A stretch of 64,000 bases of DNA from Lycocorax pyrrhopterus obiensis (lineage: Eukaryota; Chordata; Aves; Passeriformes; Paradisaeidae), in NCBI GenBank assembly GCA_014706295.1, contig JACSVZ010000008.1:22299659-22363658 (forward strand), in the 5' to 3' direction. A model generated the notes under the pieces. It made no database searches and was not told where the DNA came from. It was given only the letters and a program-made list of their open reading frames with translations. Positions 22,480 to 35,294 of the stretch are shown here, piece after piece; positions within the stretch are counted from its first letter, which is position 1, and the number at the start of each line of letters is the position of its first letter. Both the position numbers and the translations under genes were made by a program.

Positions 22480-25400
22480 ATGGCGCGGAGCGGGAGGCTC
22501 CGGTCGGGAGCCGCGGCCAAGCTGAAGCGCTGGCGGAAGGGCCACAGCAGCGACTCCAACCCCGAGACCCGCCAGCATCGCCTGGCTGCCCGCAGCCGCT
22601 TCTGCAGCCGTCCGGCGGGTGAGGGCAGGGGCGGGCGGGGCGGTAGGGCGCCAGAGCGGGCAGCTCCTGACCTGTGCCCGGCGCTTCCCGGAGGGGTGCA
22701 GGGGCGCGGGGGGCTGCGAGGCGGACTTTGGGGACCTCCGAGAGCTGGGGCGGGGGCAGGAGGGAGACCGGAGCCGCTGACAGTTCCGGGGTGCGGCGGA
22801 GGCTGCAAACCAGGGAGGACAACGGAGGCCGCGGCGTAACGAGTTAACCTCATCGTGACACCGAGCCTCAGAAGCGGAATGGGTCGCCGCATGCTGCAGT
22901 GCCTGTCGCCCTGCGAGGCTCCCCAAAGGTCATGACCACACTTCTAAGTGCTGCTGTGGTGTCTGGTGCGGTGAGGGACGTGACAAACTCCCATTCAACC
23001 AGCCACATGATGGGGAAGGCAAAAAACCAAAGTGTACCAGGCACTGCGAGAGCACTGGCTGCTCCTGGCCAGGGAGATCTTTCTCCTGTAGACGCTGGCT
23101 GCAGGCTGATGTCTGGGACTCAGAGGGACATGCAGCATGTGTCCTGGCTGGGACATGCAGCAGACATGCAGCACATGTCTGGTTGCCAGGGCTTCAGGTG
23201 GAAGAAGATAAATAGGGTAGAGTACAAGAAGCACCTCAGTGTTAAAGCCTTGGCACACCAGGACACCTTTGTGTGGATATGATGCTCTCTTCTATCAGAG
23301 GAGATGACTGGATGGTGCTCTGGTTTCTTTTCACTAGAATGAGGAGCTCTTTACAGTTATTCCTGTGCTTTTGCTCATTGGGGCGAAGCAGCACCTGTAT
23401 TCCACAAGCTGGAGATGAGCTCCAGCCAAGCCAGTCTGGCTGGGAGGGGAGCATGGGGGATTTCGGGGTGAATGGTGGAGCAATGTGACTTCGCAGTTCT
23501 GACACATCCCTCACCCCTGCAGAGAAAAGTAACTTGACGGTGGATGCAGTGAAGCTGCACAATGAGCTGCAGTCGGGGTCCCTGCGTCTGGAGCAGGCGG
23601 GTGACAGTGCTCAGGTCCGTATGGAGGAGGACAGTGCTGAAGAGGCTGCCACAGAGAAGTCTTCTGGCACCTTCCTGAGCGGGCTGAGTGACTGCACCAA
23701 CATCACCTTCAGCAAGGTGCAGCGCTTCTGGGAATCCAACTCTGCTGCTCACAAAGAGGTATGGACAGGAGCAGGGCTGGGGAAAGGGGGTGTCTGATGG
23801 GGATGGCCCCCAGGCTTCGAGGCTGAAAGGTACTGACCTGCTTTGCTGGCTGCTCACAGATCTGTGCCGTGCTGGCGGCTGTGACAGAGGTGATCCGCTC
23901 CCGAGGTGGCAAGGAGAGCGAGACGGAGTACTTTGCTGTGCTGGTGAGTGCTGGTTGTGCGGAAGAGGCGCGAGGGGAGCTGCTTCTGGCAGCATGGGTG
24001 GGCTTTCAGGAGGGATGGAGAAAGATGCTGTGATTGTAGCCAAGGCCCTGGGTGTCTTTCTTCAGCAGAGATGCTGTTGGGCTGCTCCTGGTTTTTTTTC
24101 TCTATCCCCAAGGGTTGGGGAAGGGCTGGCCTGGTGTGAGCCCCTGCTCCCCATCGCTTACCCATCTTCTGTTCCCAGATGACCACACTGGAGGCAGTGG
24201 AGTCCCCCGAGTCACTGTCTGCTGTCGCATACCTGCTTAACCTTGTCCTAAAGCGGTGAGTGGCTGGCAGAGGAGCAGGGAGAGCTACCAGACCCCATCA
24301 TGGAAAAGGGATTGGTGCTGTCTGCCTCCCCAGGCTGGGGAAGGGACCCAGCTAGGGTGAGCAGGCAATGCAGTACCCTCTGTGACTGCAGCTATCTGCT
24401 CCTCTCCCCACTGATATGTCCCCTTCTCCTGGCAGGGTCCCGAGCCCTGTTCTTATTAAAAAGTTCTCAGATGCCTCAAAAGCGTTCATGGGTATCGTGT
24501 CCTCACAGGCCTGCAGCAGCTCCACCTCTGCCCTGCGATGGGTGAGTAGCCAAGAGGCAGCCAGCCATGTCAGCTCTGCCCAGGGTCTGCTGACTGCTGG
24601 GGTCAAGGCTGCTGCTGTAGGGTGGTGCTGGGTGCTCGGCCTGAGGCTCTTGCAGTGAAAGGAAGATGTCTCTGTGGGGTGATGCTAATGCCCCTGCTGC
24701 TCCCTTGTCATAGGTCCTCTCTTGCCTGGCCACGCTACTACGGAAGCAAGACTTGGCAGCCTGGAGCTACCCCATCACCCTGCAGGTCTATCATGGCTTG
24801 CTGAGCTTTTGTGTTCATACCAAGCCCAAGGTGAGAGCCCAGTGCTTCTGGCAGGAGATGATGCTGCTTTTGGGGTTTGTTTCTGGGGACGGCTGTATCC
24901 CCCGGGTCTGTAGCTTCTGCTCACCTGGGTTCTTCTTCCCCCAGGTGCGGAAAGCAGCACAGTACGGCGTGTGCTCTGTCCTGAGGGGCACTGAGTTCAT
25001 GTTTGGCGATGCAGCCCCTGAGCATCACCCTGCAGCACCCTCCACCGCCAAGTTCTGTGTGCAGGAGATTGAGAAAGCTGGAGGTGTGGGGCACTGGAGC
25101 ATGGGGTCTGTAGCTGAATGTGGGGGACTCTGCCATGGTGGCACAATAAGGACTTGGAGAGAAGAGGGGAGGTTGCAGCACACTGGATTGCTGGGGAGGG
25201 TATGAGATGTGTTTGGGGCACCTATGGTATTTTGAAGCTTCCTCAGCCATTCTGTTGCTTTCCTCCAGAAGTCAGGGGAGTGTCCACCCTGGTTCCGTGG
25301 GTCAGCCCCACTGCTGTCAGGGGGGCTTTGCCTTGGACAGGGCTTTGCCATGGGGTGCCACAGGCTCAGAGGTTGCTCTGCTCCTGTAGGTGCCAAGGAG

Positions 25401-28400
25401 GCCACCACAACCCTGCATGTCCTTGCCCTGCTGCGGGATGTGCTGCCCTGCTTCCCTGCAGCTGTGGTGAAGACCTGCTGTGAGACCTTGCTCCGAGTCA
25501 TGACCCTCAGCCATGTGGTGAGTGTTCCCGCTCCAGGGATGACAAGGGCAGACCCTTTCGCCATGGGCTGCACTCTGGAAGGGATCAAACTCTCGCCACT
25601 GCCAACTGGGAGCCTGGAAATGCAGGATGCAAATGGAGAAGAGCCCAGGACAGCTTGCTGGCCTGACTGCTGTGGAAGAGGGAGGCTCTGCAGATGGGGC
25701 ACAGTTGCAGCAGTGCTGAGTTTTCCAGGGCAGAGCCTGCTTTGGGGTAGGAGGACAGTGGATTCAAGGCAGAGCCCCCTCTCCTGACACCGTGTCCTTT
25801 GCAGCTGGTGACAGCGTGTGCCATGCAAGCCTTCCACAGCCTCTTCAGCGCCCAGGCCAGCGTGGCCTGCTTGCCAGCTGAGCTCAATGCCCAGATCATC
25901 ACTGTGAGTGTGGGGTACCAGTGTGGGGAGGGACAGAGCTGGCAGTTGCACAGCACCCACCCGCCTACCCCACCTTCTGCTTCCACAGGCTCTCTATGAC
26001 TACGTGCCCAGTACGAGTGACCTGCAGCCACTGCTGACCTGGCTGTCCACCATGGAGCGGGCGCACATCAACCTGGGCAGGTGCAGGCAGGGGCCACGGC
26101 TGGGCAAGGGGAGAGGTGGCTGCTTGGTCTCTAATCTGGCCTTTCTTTCCTCTCCAGGCTGCAGAAGGACCTGTGCTGGGCTCACCTCCCCCGGCTCTTC
26201 TCTGCTGCCATGAACTGCTTCCTCTCCCCACACTCCCAGGTGGTGTCGGCAGCAGCGCAGACCCTGCAGGTACCACACCCAGGCACCTCTCCCCGCTTGG
26301 ATGTCCTGGGCCTTGCAGGGGGCTCTGCCTTGGGGCTTGGGGCTTGCCAGGGAGTGGTGCGCCCCTCTGCCTGCGAGGCTGGGGTTTCCAGGGTCCAACA
26401 GCTGTCCCATTTCCCCTGTTTGCCCTTGCAGACCCTCCTGAGTGAGTGCATTGCTCCCCACATGGAGGACATAGGCACTGTCTCTGCATCTGCCCCAGCC
26501 CCTGCTGCTCACCTGTGCAAGATGTTCAGGTGAGGAACAGTGATGTGGGAGGGGCTGTCCCCATGGGTCTGGCTGAGCTCTGACCAGCCTCTGCCCAGTC
26601 CTCAATGGATCTGGCAGGCTTGGTGGGCACCTTGAATGCTGCCGGTGTGACTGTCTCCTTTCTGCTCCCCAGATCAGTGGAGGAAGGACTGACATACCGT
26701 TTCCATGCAGCATGGGATGAGGTGCTGCGAGTGCTGGAGGTCTTCTTTGAGACATGTGGGAAGCAGTGCCATCCCATCATGAGGAAGGTGAGTCAGGCTG
26801 GGAGGGCACAGGTTCATCCATAGAGGCAGGTGGGGTGCCTGTGTTTCCCCCTCCAGCTGTGGAGCAGGGTCATGCTGTTTGCCCTGCTCTGTTGTCCATG
26901 TGGGGCCAGAGTGTGCATAGCTCTGGGACACTCGGCACAGGGACATGCAGGGCAGCTGGCATCCCTGGGTGGACAGAGTGAGTGATATGTGCTAGACCTG
27001 CCCACATGGCTCTTCTGTGACTGTCCTGCCCTGTCCCCGCAGTGCCTCCAGTCCTTGTGTGACCTGCGTCTTTCCCCTCACTTTCCCTACACTGCTGAAG
27101 TGGACCAGGCAGTGGGGGCTGCTGTGAGCACCATGGGTCCCGAGGTGCTGCTGGAAGCTGTGCCCCTGCAGATTGATGGCAAGGAGTGAGTACAGTCATG
27201 GGGTAGCAACTTTGCAGCTGTTGTGTTCCTGTGCAGTCCCCATACAGTGCTGCAGGTGTGGCTGCTAAGCCTACTTGTGCCCAGCTTTGGGGCTGGGTGA
27301 AATGCCCTGTGCCCAGGGGCTGATGCTGGCAGTGCCCCACACCCTCCTGACCCATGCCTTTCCTCTCCAGGGAGACGCTGGATTTCCCCCGCAGCTGGCT
27401 CCTGCCGGTGCTGCGGGACAACGTGCAGGGTGCACGGCTTGGCTTCTTCACCGGTTACTTCTTGCCTTTGGCGGCCGCCCTGAAAAGCAGAGGTGAGGCA
27501 AGCAGCATGGTGGGGGTCTCAGCAGTCCAGGGTGTTCTGTGGGACCTCTCTTCTCTGCCCTGGGGTGGAGCAAGGCTTTGCAACATCTTCTGCTCTGCTC
27601 ATCTCCTCTTTCTCTTCTGCAGCCCTGGAGTTTACCCAGGCTGGGAAGAGTGTGGAGGCCAAGATCTACGACACGTTGCAGTGGCAGGTAACAAGGAGTG
27701 CCTGGGAGCCCTGCCATAGTGTACCCCTAGCACCAGGCTGGGGAGCAGTGACTGGGGCAAAGACTGTGGCCTCCCACCTTTTCCTTTGCCTTCCAGGTCT
27801 GGACTCTGCTGCCTGGCTTCTGCACCCATCCCACAGACGTGCTGGGAGCCTTCAAGGGGCTGGCCCGCACCCTGGGCATGGCCATCAGCGAGCGCCCAGA
27901 CCTCCGCCCCACTGTGTGCCAAGCCTTGCGCACCCTCATCCACAAAGGCTGCGAGACAGGTTGGGGTGGAAACAGACCCTCGTGGTGGGTCCCTGTCACC
28001 TGTGGGAGGGGAGATGCTGATCTGTAGCCCCCTATCATCCTTTTCCTAGATGCGGAGCGGGCAGAAGTGGGTCGCTTTGCCAAAAATTTCCTGCCCATCC
28101 TGTTCAATGTGTACAGCCAACCTGAGGAAGATGGGGGCACAAGTGCTCAGCGCCGCTCCGTGCTGGACACTGTCCGTGCTTACCTGACCGTCACGGATCC
28201 TCAGGTGAGGGGCCCCTGAGGCACTGGGGCAAGCTGTCCTGGCTCAGGCCAGCATCTCCCAGCCAGACCCAGTGTGGTGGGGCTTTGGTGCATGCCTGAT
28301 TGAAGAGGACAGGAAGAAAGGCTCTGACCAGAGAGCAGCCCTTCCTGCCTTCGTGGGCAGGGAGACCTTTCCAGCCCATGGTCTGGGATTTCCCAATCTT

Positions 28401-31400
28401 GCAGTCACATCTGGCCCATCATGCACTAGCTCTCTGTGAATTTGTCCAGGTCTTTTTGGACTCACTGGTGCTTCTGGCCTCCAAGAAGTCCTGTGGCAAG
28501 TTGTTTGTCAGGTGGATTGCAAACTCTTGTAAAAGCACTCCTTTCAGTCAGTTCTGATCCTGCTCTCTCTGCCTGCCCTGCAGATGGTGTGTGGATTCCT
28601 GGAGAAAGCCAGTGCAAAGCTGACCAGTCCTGAGAGTTCCGAGTTCGCCAGGTAACACCTGGGAGCTGGTGCTAGTGGGTAAAACTGGTGTGCTCCTGGT
28701 GAGCAGCACTAGGGCACTGTCCTGTGTGGGCTGTGCCACCATTGTGCACTTGATGTGACTTGCAGCTGACGTTCCAGCTTGGTCGGGCAGTGGTAGTGAT
28801 GCCACTGTTAACCAGCTGTGTGTCCTTCTCGGCTGCAGACTCTCCATCCTGGACCTGGTAGTGGCAATGGCACCCTATGCTGATGAGCAGTCCCTGGGCT
28901 CCCTGTACCGTACCATCCAGCCTTCCCTCCAGGTGAGTTGGTCCCCAGCCCGGACAGGTGCAGGCGCTGCAGTGGGGCACCGTCTGCTTGCTGCCAGCTT
29001 GGACTCACACTGGTGACTGAGCAGCTGCCGTAGGGGATAGGTCTCTGCTGGGTGGTGTGGGGTGCTGGTGTCCCTTCGGACACCGTGGTGAGGGGCTGCC
29101 TTGACAGTGGGAGCATGTTGGCTGTCCCTGCAGAGCAAAGAGCGCAGCATGCAGAAGAAGGCGTATCGCGTGCTGGAGGAGGTGTGTGCTGCTCCCCATG
29201 CTCCCTGCCAGGCCTTTGTCCGCTCCCACCTCCAGGACCTGCAGGCAGCGCTGCTGGACTCGCTCAAGAGCGCAGCATCCCCAGCCAAGAGGGTGAGAGC
29301 AAGGGCTGTGCTGGTGGTGATCAGCCACTGCTGGGAGAGAAGGGATGGGGTGGGTGGCAGGGGTAACTGGGTGTGTGTCCCTGGGTGTACCAGTGCTGGT
29401 CTGTTTCTTTCCCCAGCCCCGGCTGAAATGCCTGTTCCACATCGTGAAGCAGCTATCTGCAGAGCATGAGCCTTTTGTCACTGCCCTGGTCCCAGAGGTG
29501 AGCATGGTCCCTGTGAGGAGCTGGCTGGTTCTGGCTGTGGTGGTGGCAGCAGTGGTGACATGCCTGTGTTCGTCCAGGTCATCCTATGCACCAAGGAGGT
29601 GTCGGTGGGGGCCCGCAAGAACGCCTTCATGCTGCTTGTGGAGATGGGGCATGCTTTCATCCGCTTTGGACCCACCCCTGAAGGTGAGCTTCTGTTCTAC
29701 TTGCTCAGCCCCATGGCCACTCTGGCCCCAGGGAGATCAGACCCATGGCCAGCATCCTGCTGAAATGGTCCAGGAATGCTGCTGGACACAGAGCAAGTCG
29801 GGGCCTGAGAGATCTCCCTCTTGCAGAGGCTATGCAGCGGTTCCTGCTCCTGATCTATGTGGGGCTCACTGGCTCAGTCACCATGATCAGCTGCACCGTG
29901 CTGGCACTGACCCGCCTGTTCTTCGAGTTCAAAGGTGAGCAGGAGCAGGAGAGCTGGGGGGATGAGGCAGAGCCCTCCAGCGAAGGTGGGTGCTGGGAGG
30001 AAGCTGTCTGTGGCTGAGTCCCACCATGGTTGCAGATCATCTGGAGTTCAGTGTGGTGGAGCAGCTCCTGCAGAACATCTGCCTGTTGCTGGCCTCCCGC
30101 ACACGGGATGTGGTCAAGGCAGCCCTGGGATTCCTGAAGGTCATACTGGTGCTGGTGGACACCAAGCTCCTGGCCAAGCATGTCCAGACGATGGTGAGAT
30201 CATGCACAGGGTGCCTTGAGGAGGGTAGTGGGCAGAGCTGTGGCTGCCTTGGGCAGCCAGGGGTATCTCCAGCTGCACTCTGACTGGGAGCCAAGGAAAC
30301 AACCTTGATCTTAGCGGCTGAGATGGCAGCAAGGAGGCCCCTCTCCTGAATCCTGGCATAGACATGCCAGAAAAGCCCCAGCAGTGCCAAGCAGGGAGAA
30401 CTCCCCATGGCCCTACCTGGGGCAGACATGGAGAGATGGCAGCAGGGTGAACAAGGTGGCCATGCAGATAAAGGTTGGGAGGCTGGGTCCCCAAGGCAGG
30501 AGTGCTTTGGTCTTGAGGGTCTCTGTCCTGACAGCTGGAGGCTGTGGGGAACCTTTCAGATGACATGAGACGCCACTTCCGTATGAAGCTGCGAAACCTC
30601 TTCATCAAGTTCATCCGCAAGTTCGGGTAAGCCAGGGTCTCCTGGGGTGGCGAGGGAGCTCTCTGGGAAGCAGTGTGGGAGAAGGTGGGTGCTGACTGCT
30701 CTCTGTGTGTTTCCTCAGCTTTGAGCTGGTGAAGGGGCTGCTGCCGGCCGAGTACCATAAGGTGCTGGTGAACATCCGCAAGGCGGAATCCCGGAGCCGC
30801 AAGCAGCGTGCCCTGAAGAAGGCAGCTGCGGATATGGATGAGGAGGAGGCACCACCACCACAGCCCAGAGGAGACAGGTGAAGATGGGCTTGGGGTGAAG
30901 AAGGAGCAGCCCCCACAGGGGGCTTGGCACTGGATCTGCTCAGCTGGTCTTCTAGAGATGCTGGAGACATCTCCAGGGCTGCTGTGCATTGTGGGGCAGG
31001 CTGCATCCCTGGGCCTAATCCATTTTCCATCATCGTGTCCACCTTTTGACCAGTATGGAGGAGATCCTTGCTGACTCAGAGGATGAGGAGGAGGAAGAGG
31101 AGGAACGGCAACGGAGCAAAGAGTGGAGGAAGCAAGCACGGCAGAAGGGCCAGGCATGGCTGAAGGAAGGGGAAGATGATGAGCCCCTCAACTTCCTGGA
31201 CCCCAATGTGTCCCAGCGGGTGCTGGGTAAGGAGTGGAGCTTCAAATGGGGCTGGGGTGGGACAGATGGGGCAGGGGCTGGTGCAATGCACAGGGGCCCT
31301 GGGGGTACATCTGCCCCCAGAAGTGGGTCCTTCTCCAGGCTCTGACCCATTTCTCTGTGAGCAGCCACCAAGCCAGGCCCCAAGCGGTCCAGAGGAGTGA

Positions 31401-34044
31401 GCCAGGATTTCCAGATGTCTGAGGATGGACGCCTCATCATCCATGAAGAGGAAGAGGAGGGGGATGATGATGAAGCCAAAGGTACTGCCTGGGCTGACAG
31501 GGGCCACTCTAGACTTGCTCTGGGTCTCTGAATGGTTTTCATCCTGCCACCTGCATGTGAGATCTTGGGGGGATGTGGGTGGAAGTGGCAGGAATTGGCA
31601 TGGCCTTGTGTCACACCCAGTGGCTCTCTTCTGGGCCGCTGCCCGGGGGAAGCAGTCACCTACATCATCAAGAGGGTGCTGGTTCAGCAGGGGCACCCTG
31701 CTACTGCAACCCCCTCCAGGGGCTAGCACAGTACCAGGGCTCTCCCATGCCCTCATCACGCACTGACCTTGTCCTGTACCATAGGAGCAGATGAGGAGAT
31801 GGCAGATGTGCTGCAAGATGTGGGTCTCCGCAGTGTGAGTATGGGGCTCGTGGTCCTGAGGAGATGCTGGGGGAACTCATCTTTGCCAAACCACTGCCTG
31901 TGCCATGGCAGCTGCAGCTCTGCCCAAGAGGCCAGTGGGGACACCGGGCAATTGCCAGCTGCCTGGAGGGGTGCGGGAAGTTGGCTGGGATAGGGATGTG
32001 CTGTCTGGAAGGTCTCTGGGTGCCCATGGGAAGAAGCAGCAGGTTGGGGGTCGATGGGAGGGCAGAACTGTAAGGACAAGCCAGCTGCAGGGTTCCTGCT
32101 GCCTTTTTCTGCAGAAGAAAAGTCAGAAGCGTCGGTTCAGAGAGGAGCCAGATGATGAGGAAGCTGAGGCCGGAACCTGTTCTCAGTATAGAGGTAAGTC
32201 CTCTGCCTGTGCCCAGTCTGGGGCTCCCCAGAGGGCCAGTACCCATCTTGCTGTGCTGCTTCAGGGCAGCTGGAGCAAAGGTCACAGGATCACAGACTGG
32301 GTAAGACTGGAAGGGATCATAGTGTGTGATCTGGTCCAGCCTCCCTGCTCAAAGTGTCATCCCAGAGCACATGGCACACAATTGCATGCAGATAGTTCCT
32401 GAATATCTCCATTGTGGGAGACTCCAGAATGCCTCTCTAGGCAGTCTGTTCCAGGACACAGTTACCCAGACAGCAAAGAAGTTCTTCTCATGTTCAGGTG
32501 GAACTTCCTGTGCATCAGTTTCTGCCATTGCCTCTTGTCCTATTGCCCAACAGCACTGAGCAGAGCCAGACTCCATCCTCTTGACACCCTCCCTTCAGAT
32601 ACTTAGAGACACTGATGAGGTCCCCTTTTAGATGCCTCTTTTCCAGGCTGAACAGGCCCAGCTCTCAGCCTTTCCTCATAAGAGAGATGCTCCAGTCCCT
32701 TAATCATTCACTCGACCAGCTCCATGAGCTCCATGTCTCTCTTGTACTAAGGAGCCCAGAACTGGACACAACATTCCAGGTACATCCTCACTGGGGCTGA
32801 GTTAGAGGGGCAGGATCCCTTTCCTTGACCTGCTGGCAGTGCTCTTCCTTAGTGCACCCCAGGACACCACTGGCCTTCTTGGCCATGAGGGCACTGCTGG
32901 CTCACGAAGAGCTTGCTGTCCACCAGGATCCCAAAGTCCTTCTCCGCAGAGCTACTTTGCAGCAGGTTCGCCCCCAGTCTGAACTGGTGCCTGGGGTTAT
33001 TCCTCTCCAGGTGCATTTACCTTCGTTAATTTCAGGCAGTTCTCTGCACATCTCTCCAGAGATTTTGCTTGTGGGAAATCGCCACTCCTCTGCTGTCCTG
33101 ACACCCAAGAGCTGGAGACAAAAACAGGAACAGCTTCCACAGTGTAGAATTAGGCAGGGGGAGCCCTAAGACCCCCTTCCAACACACATTCTCTTTTCCA
33201 GCTGGAGGCTCTGGGATCCATCGGCAGCTGAACAAGGAGCCAGCCTTTGGTGCAGAGTACAGATCCAAGGTGAGGGACCCATGGGGTTGCAGGGTTTGGG
33301 TGGGGGGACACTTGGACTTTGCTGGGGCAGGGAGCGCCATTTGTGTTGGGAGTCTGGTCCAGTAGCACCAAGGTTGGAGGGGATCTCTGCTCCAAGAGGA
33401 GCTGCCAAACACTCAGTATCTCTGAACACTGCCAGCCCATTTCAAAGTTCCTGTCCTAATCCTTGCCATGGACAGTTCCTGCTCACTGCTCAAAGCAGGT
33501 GTCTGTAGCACCGTCTTGGTGGGAAATCAGCTCCCAGGGCAGTGTGCTCAGCTGGCACCCCACTGCAATACAGTCTTTGGGATATCCGGGTGGCAGGGTT
33601 GCATTGGAATGGGATACACATGTCTTCCCTGGTGCTGCATCTTCTCCCATGTTGCTGTCTCCCACAGAAAGGTAAAGGTGACGTGAAGAAGAAGGGTCAA
33701 CTCGACCCCTATGCCTACATCCCCCTGAACAGAGCTAAACTCAACAGAAGGTGAGGCTAACCAGGAAGGGCACAGGGGTGGGAACAGGTTTGATCCTGCT
33801 TTTCGTTAGGGTTTTTTGGTGGGTTTGGGAGCTCCCTGTCATCTGCTGTGCCGTTCCTTGTGGAGTCTGGAGCAGCATCTCCATGTGCTAGGTGTGCTCA
33901 GTGCCTGCACCAACCCAGCTTGTGCTCCTTGCTCCCTCCAGGAAGCGGGCGAAAATGCAGGGCCAGTTCAAAGGCCTGATGAAGGGAGCCCAGCGTGGGG
34001 CCAAAGCCGGCCGCAGGAACCGTCTGAAGTCCCAGCGTTCCTGA
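22480..34044 (+). CDS. RRP12: RRP12, pre-ribosome maturation and export HEAT protein
   Basis: Nucleolar HEAT/ARM-repeat protein with an NUC173 domain, needed for 40S (and 60S) precursor maturation and export. Thirty-four coding exons: 22480-22618, 23523-23758, 23860-23943, 24179-24255, 24436-24541, 24714-24830, 24945-25083, 25390-25517, 25805-25903, 25989-26080, 26158-26269, 26432-26529, 26673-26787, 27043-27185, 27371-27492, 27623-27687, 27797-27959, 28050-28204, 28584-28651, 28839-28932, 29134-29292, 29417-29497, 29578-29683, 29827-29934, 30036-30193, 30535-30626, 30719-30877, 31054-31226, 31365-31481, 31785-31834, 32115-32193, 33202-33269, 33668-33750, 33942-34044. They give 1295 residues (human 1297). 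Landmarks are [46 protein letters not shown] and [18 protein letters not shown]; then an acidic run ([11 protein letters not shown]) and a basic tail ([20 protein letters not shown]). ATG 22480 matches the family start; in-frame upstream ATGs exist at 22381 and 22414. Intron 31 carries a CR1 fragment. Confidence 0.97.
22619..23522 (+). other. RRP12: RRP12 intron 1 with short repeats
   Basis: Intron 1 is 904 nt. Its first part continues the CpG-rich promoter zone to about 22850. At about 23127-23187 a GGACATGCAG-like unit occurs in three imperfect copies interleaved with its inverse (CATGTGTCC, CATGTCTGG). No gene or recognised transposon was seen. Confidence 0.5.
32278..33062 (-). mobile_element. 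CR1 LINE, 3' fragment, antisense in RRP12 intron 31
   Basis: About 780 bp of the 1008-bp intron reads as the reverse complement of the 3' region of a chicken-repeat-1 retrotransposon. Hallmarks in order are GGATCACAGACTGG with GGAAGGGATCAT near the left edge, CTCCAGAATGCCTCTCTAGG, GGAACTTCCTGTGCATCAG, CATTGCCTCTTGTCCTATTG, CAGCCTTTCCTCATAAGAGA, GGAGCCCAGAACTGGACACA and GGGGTTATTCCTCTCCAGGT. The LINE sense strand is therefore minus, with its 3' end near 32278 and its 5' truncation near 33060. The copy is diverged and has no intact reverse-transcriptase frame in the fragment. The CR1 family is abundant in birds (known). Edges are approximate. Confidence 0.9.
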
Positions 34045-34310
34045 GGAGACTCAGGTGCTTGACCTGCTCCTACCCAAGGACACAGCATCCTGTGAGTGGA
34101 ACAGCTGGGGGTCCTCTTGATGGTGACCTCCATTTGTTTGAGACTCCCTGGGAAGCCACTTAGATGTATTATGGACTGATGGCCCTTCTGTGCCTGGAGA
34201 AAGATGCTGGGTTGCCTGGTACAGGCATGGGTGTGTGTGTGTGTGAGAGAGCAAGTAATATGTAAAGAATTGTCTATATTGATAAATACCCTCTGTTCTT
34301 ACCCAGCCCA
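34045..34310 (+). promoter_or_regulatory. RRP12: RRP12 3' UTR with variant poly(A) signal
   Basis: There is no AATAAA in the first 300 nt after the stop. A variant hexamer GATAAA at 34281-34286, after AT-rich DNA, is the best candidate and is followed by a T-rich stretch. A (GT)n run lies inside the UTR at 34231-34245. Confidence 0.5.
34231..34245 (+). repeat. (GT)n microsatellite
   Basis: About 7 uninterrupted GT units inside the predicted RRP12 3' UTR, followed by a GA-rich stretch. Confidence 0.85.
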
Positions 34311-34670
34311 GATTCCTCGTCTCCTTCCCTTCAGAGCTTGCGTAACTCTGCTCTGCCTCCTGTCCACGTGCAGTGGGTCCTTCTGCCGCTGCAGAGCTGC
34401 ATCCCGCAGGGCTCACGCCAGCATCAGCCTGGACTTGGAGCCAGAGCCCTCTCTCCTGCATTGGGCTTGCCTGGAGGCTGCCAGGAGCAGCACTGTGGGG
34501 CAGAGCAGTGGGGCACACGTGCAGTAGGGCTGAGGTATGGAGCTGGCCATAGAACAAAGCCACAGAGGATGAAGTCCTTACAACCAGCTTTCTTTAACAA
34601 ACTCCTCCTTGGCAGGCTCTTCTGCCCAAAACCGTGGCCAGGGAATCTGTGCCATGTGGGAAGTGTCTGC

Positions 34671-34723
34671 CATTTGGCCACTGGACACTTTTCCTATATC
34701 CATTTGGACACTTTTCCCATATC
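34671..34723 (+). repeat. Imperfect tandem duplication (30 bp + 23 bp)
   Basis: Two adjacent copies begin CATTTGG and end CACTTTTCC(T/C)ATATC: 34671-34700 and 34701-34723. The first copy carries 7 extra bases (CCACTGG) after CATTTGG. Confidence 0.85.
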
Positions 34724-35274
34724 AGCCATGCCTGATGGCGGGGCAGGAACAGTTCACTGCAAATTTCTTCAAACTGGCTGGAAAACTGCTCCAGCAAACC
34801 TCTTGTGGCTTGCTATTTCTCTTACCTTTGAGAGCTGAGGAAAGCCCTTTGCTCTGACCACTTCCTGCCAGCTAGACCTGCGCAGCACAAGTAATCCTGG
34901 ACCTTTTTAGCCGCTCAGCCCTGTCACATTGGCCTGAGCATCCGTTTTTTCCCAGCTACTTCTACGCTGAGCCCAAAAGATGGTGCTTGGCCAAAGTGTG
35001 CTGAAGAGAGCAGAGCTGAGGGTAGTGGACACAGGTCCCATTGCTCGCACTGCAAAGAACAAATGTTGGTGAACGTAGCTGGCTTTCCCTTCCTCTTCCA
35101 TATTAAAAAGCCTTCAGGCCTTTGTAATTTCCTATTGTGGCAGCTTACATGCTGGAATTGCAACGCTTCTCAGTTCTCTAATAAGCTAAAGGGATTGTGC
35201 TTGTTCAGCCTCTTAGTGCAGGCTTCTTTCTGGAGGCTGCAAATCCAGTTTTGTGGCTTTCTTATGTGCTTGGG

Positions 35275-35294
35275 TTTTTTTGTTTTTTTTTTTT
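35275..35294 (+). repeat. Poly-T tract
   Basis: T run interrupted by a single G, between RRP12 and ARHGAP19. It might be the remnant tail of an antisense retro-element, but no body was recognised beside it. Confidence 0.7.

Noticed and set aside
25025..25960. 311-codon minus-strand open frame across RRP12 exons
   Set aside because: Antisense shadow of RRP12 exons 7-9, with no resemblance to a known protein.
30141..31157. 338-codon minus-strand open frame
   Set aside because: Antisense to RRP12 exons 25-28; low-complexity Ser/Pro translation.
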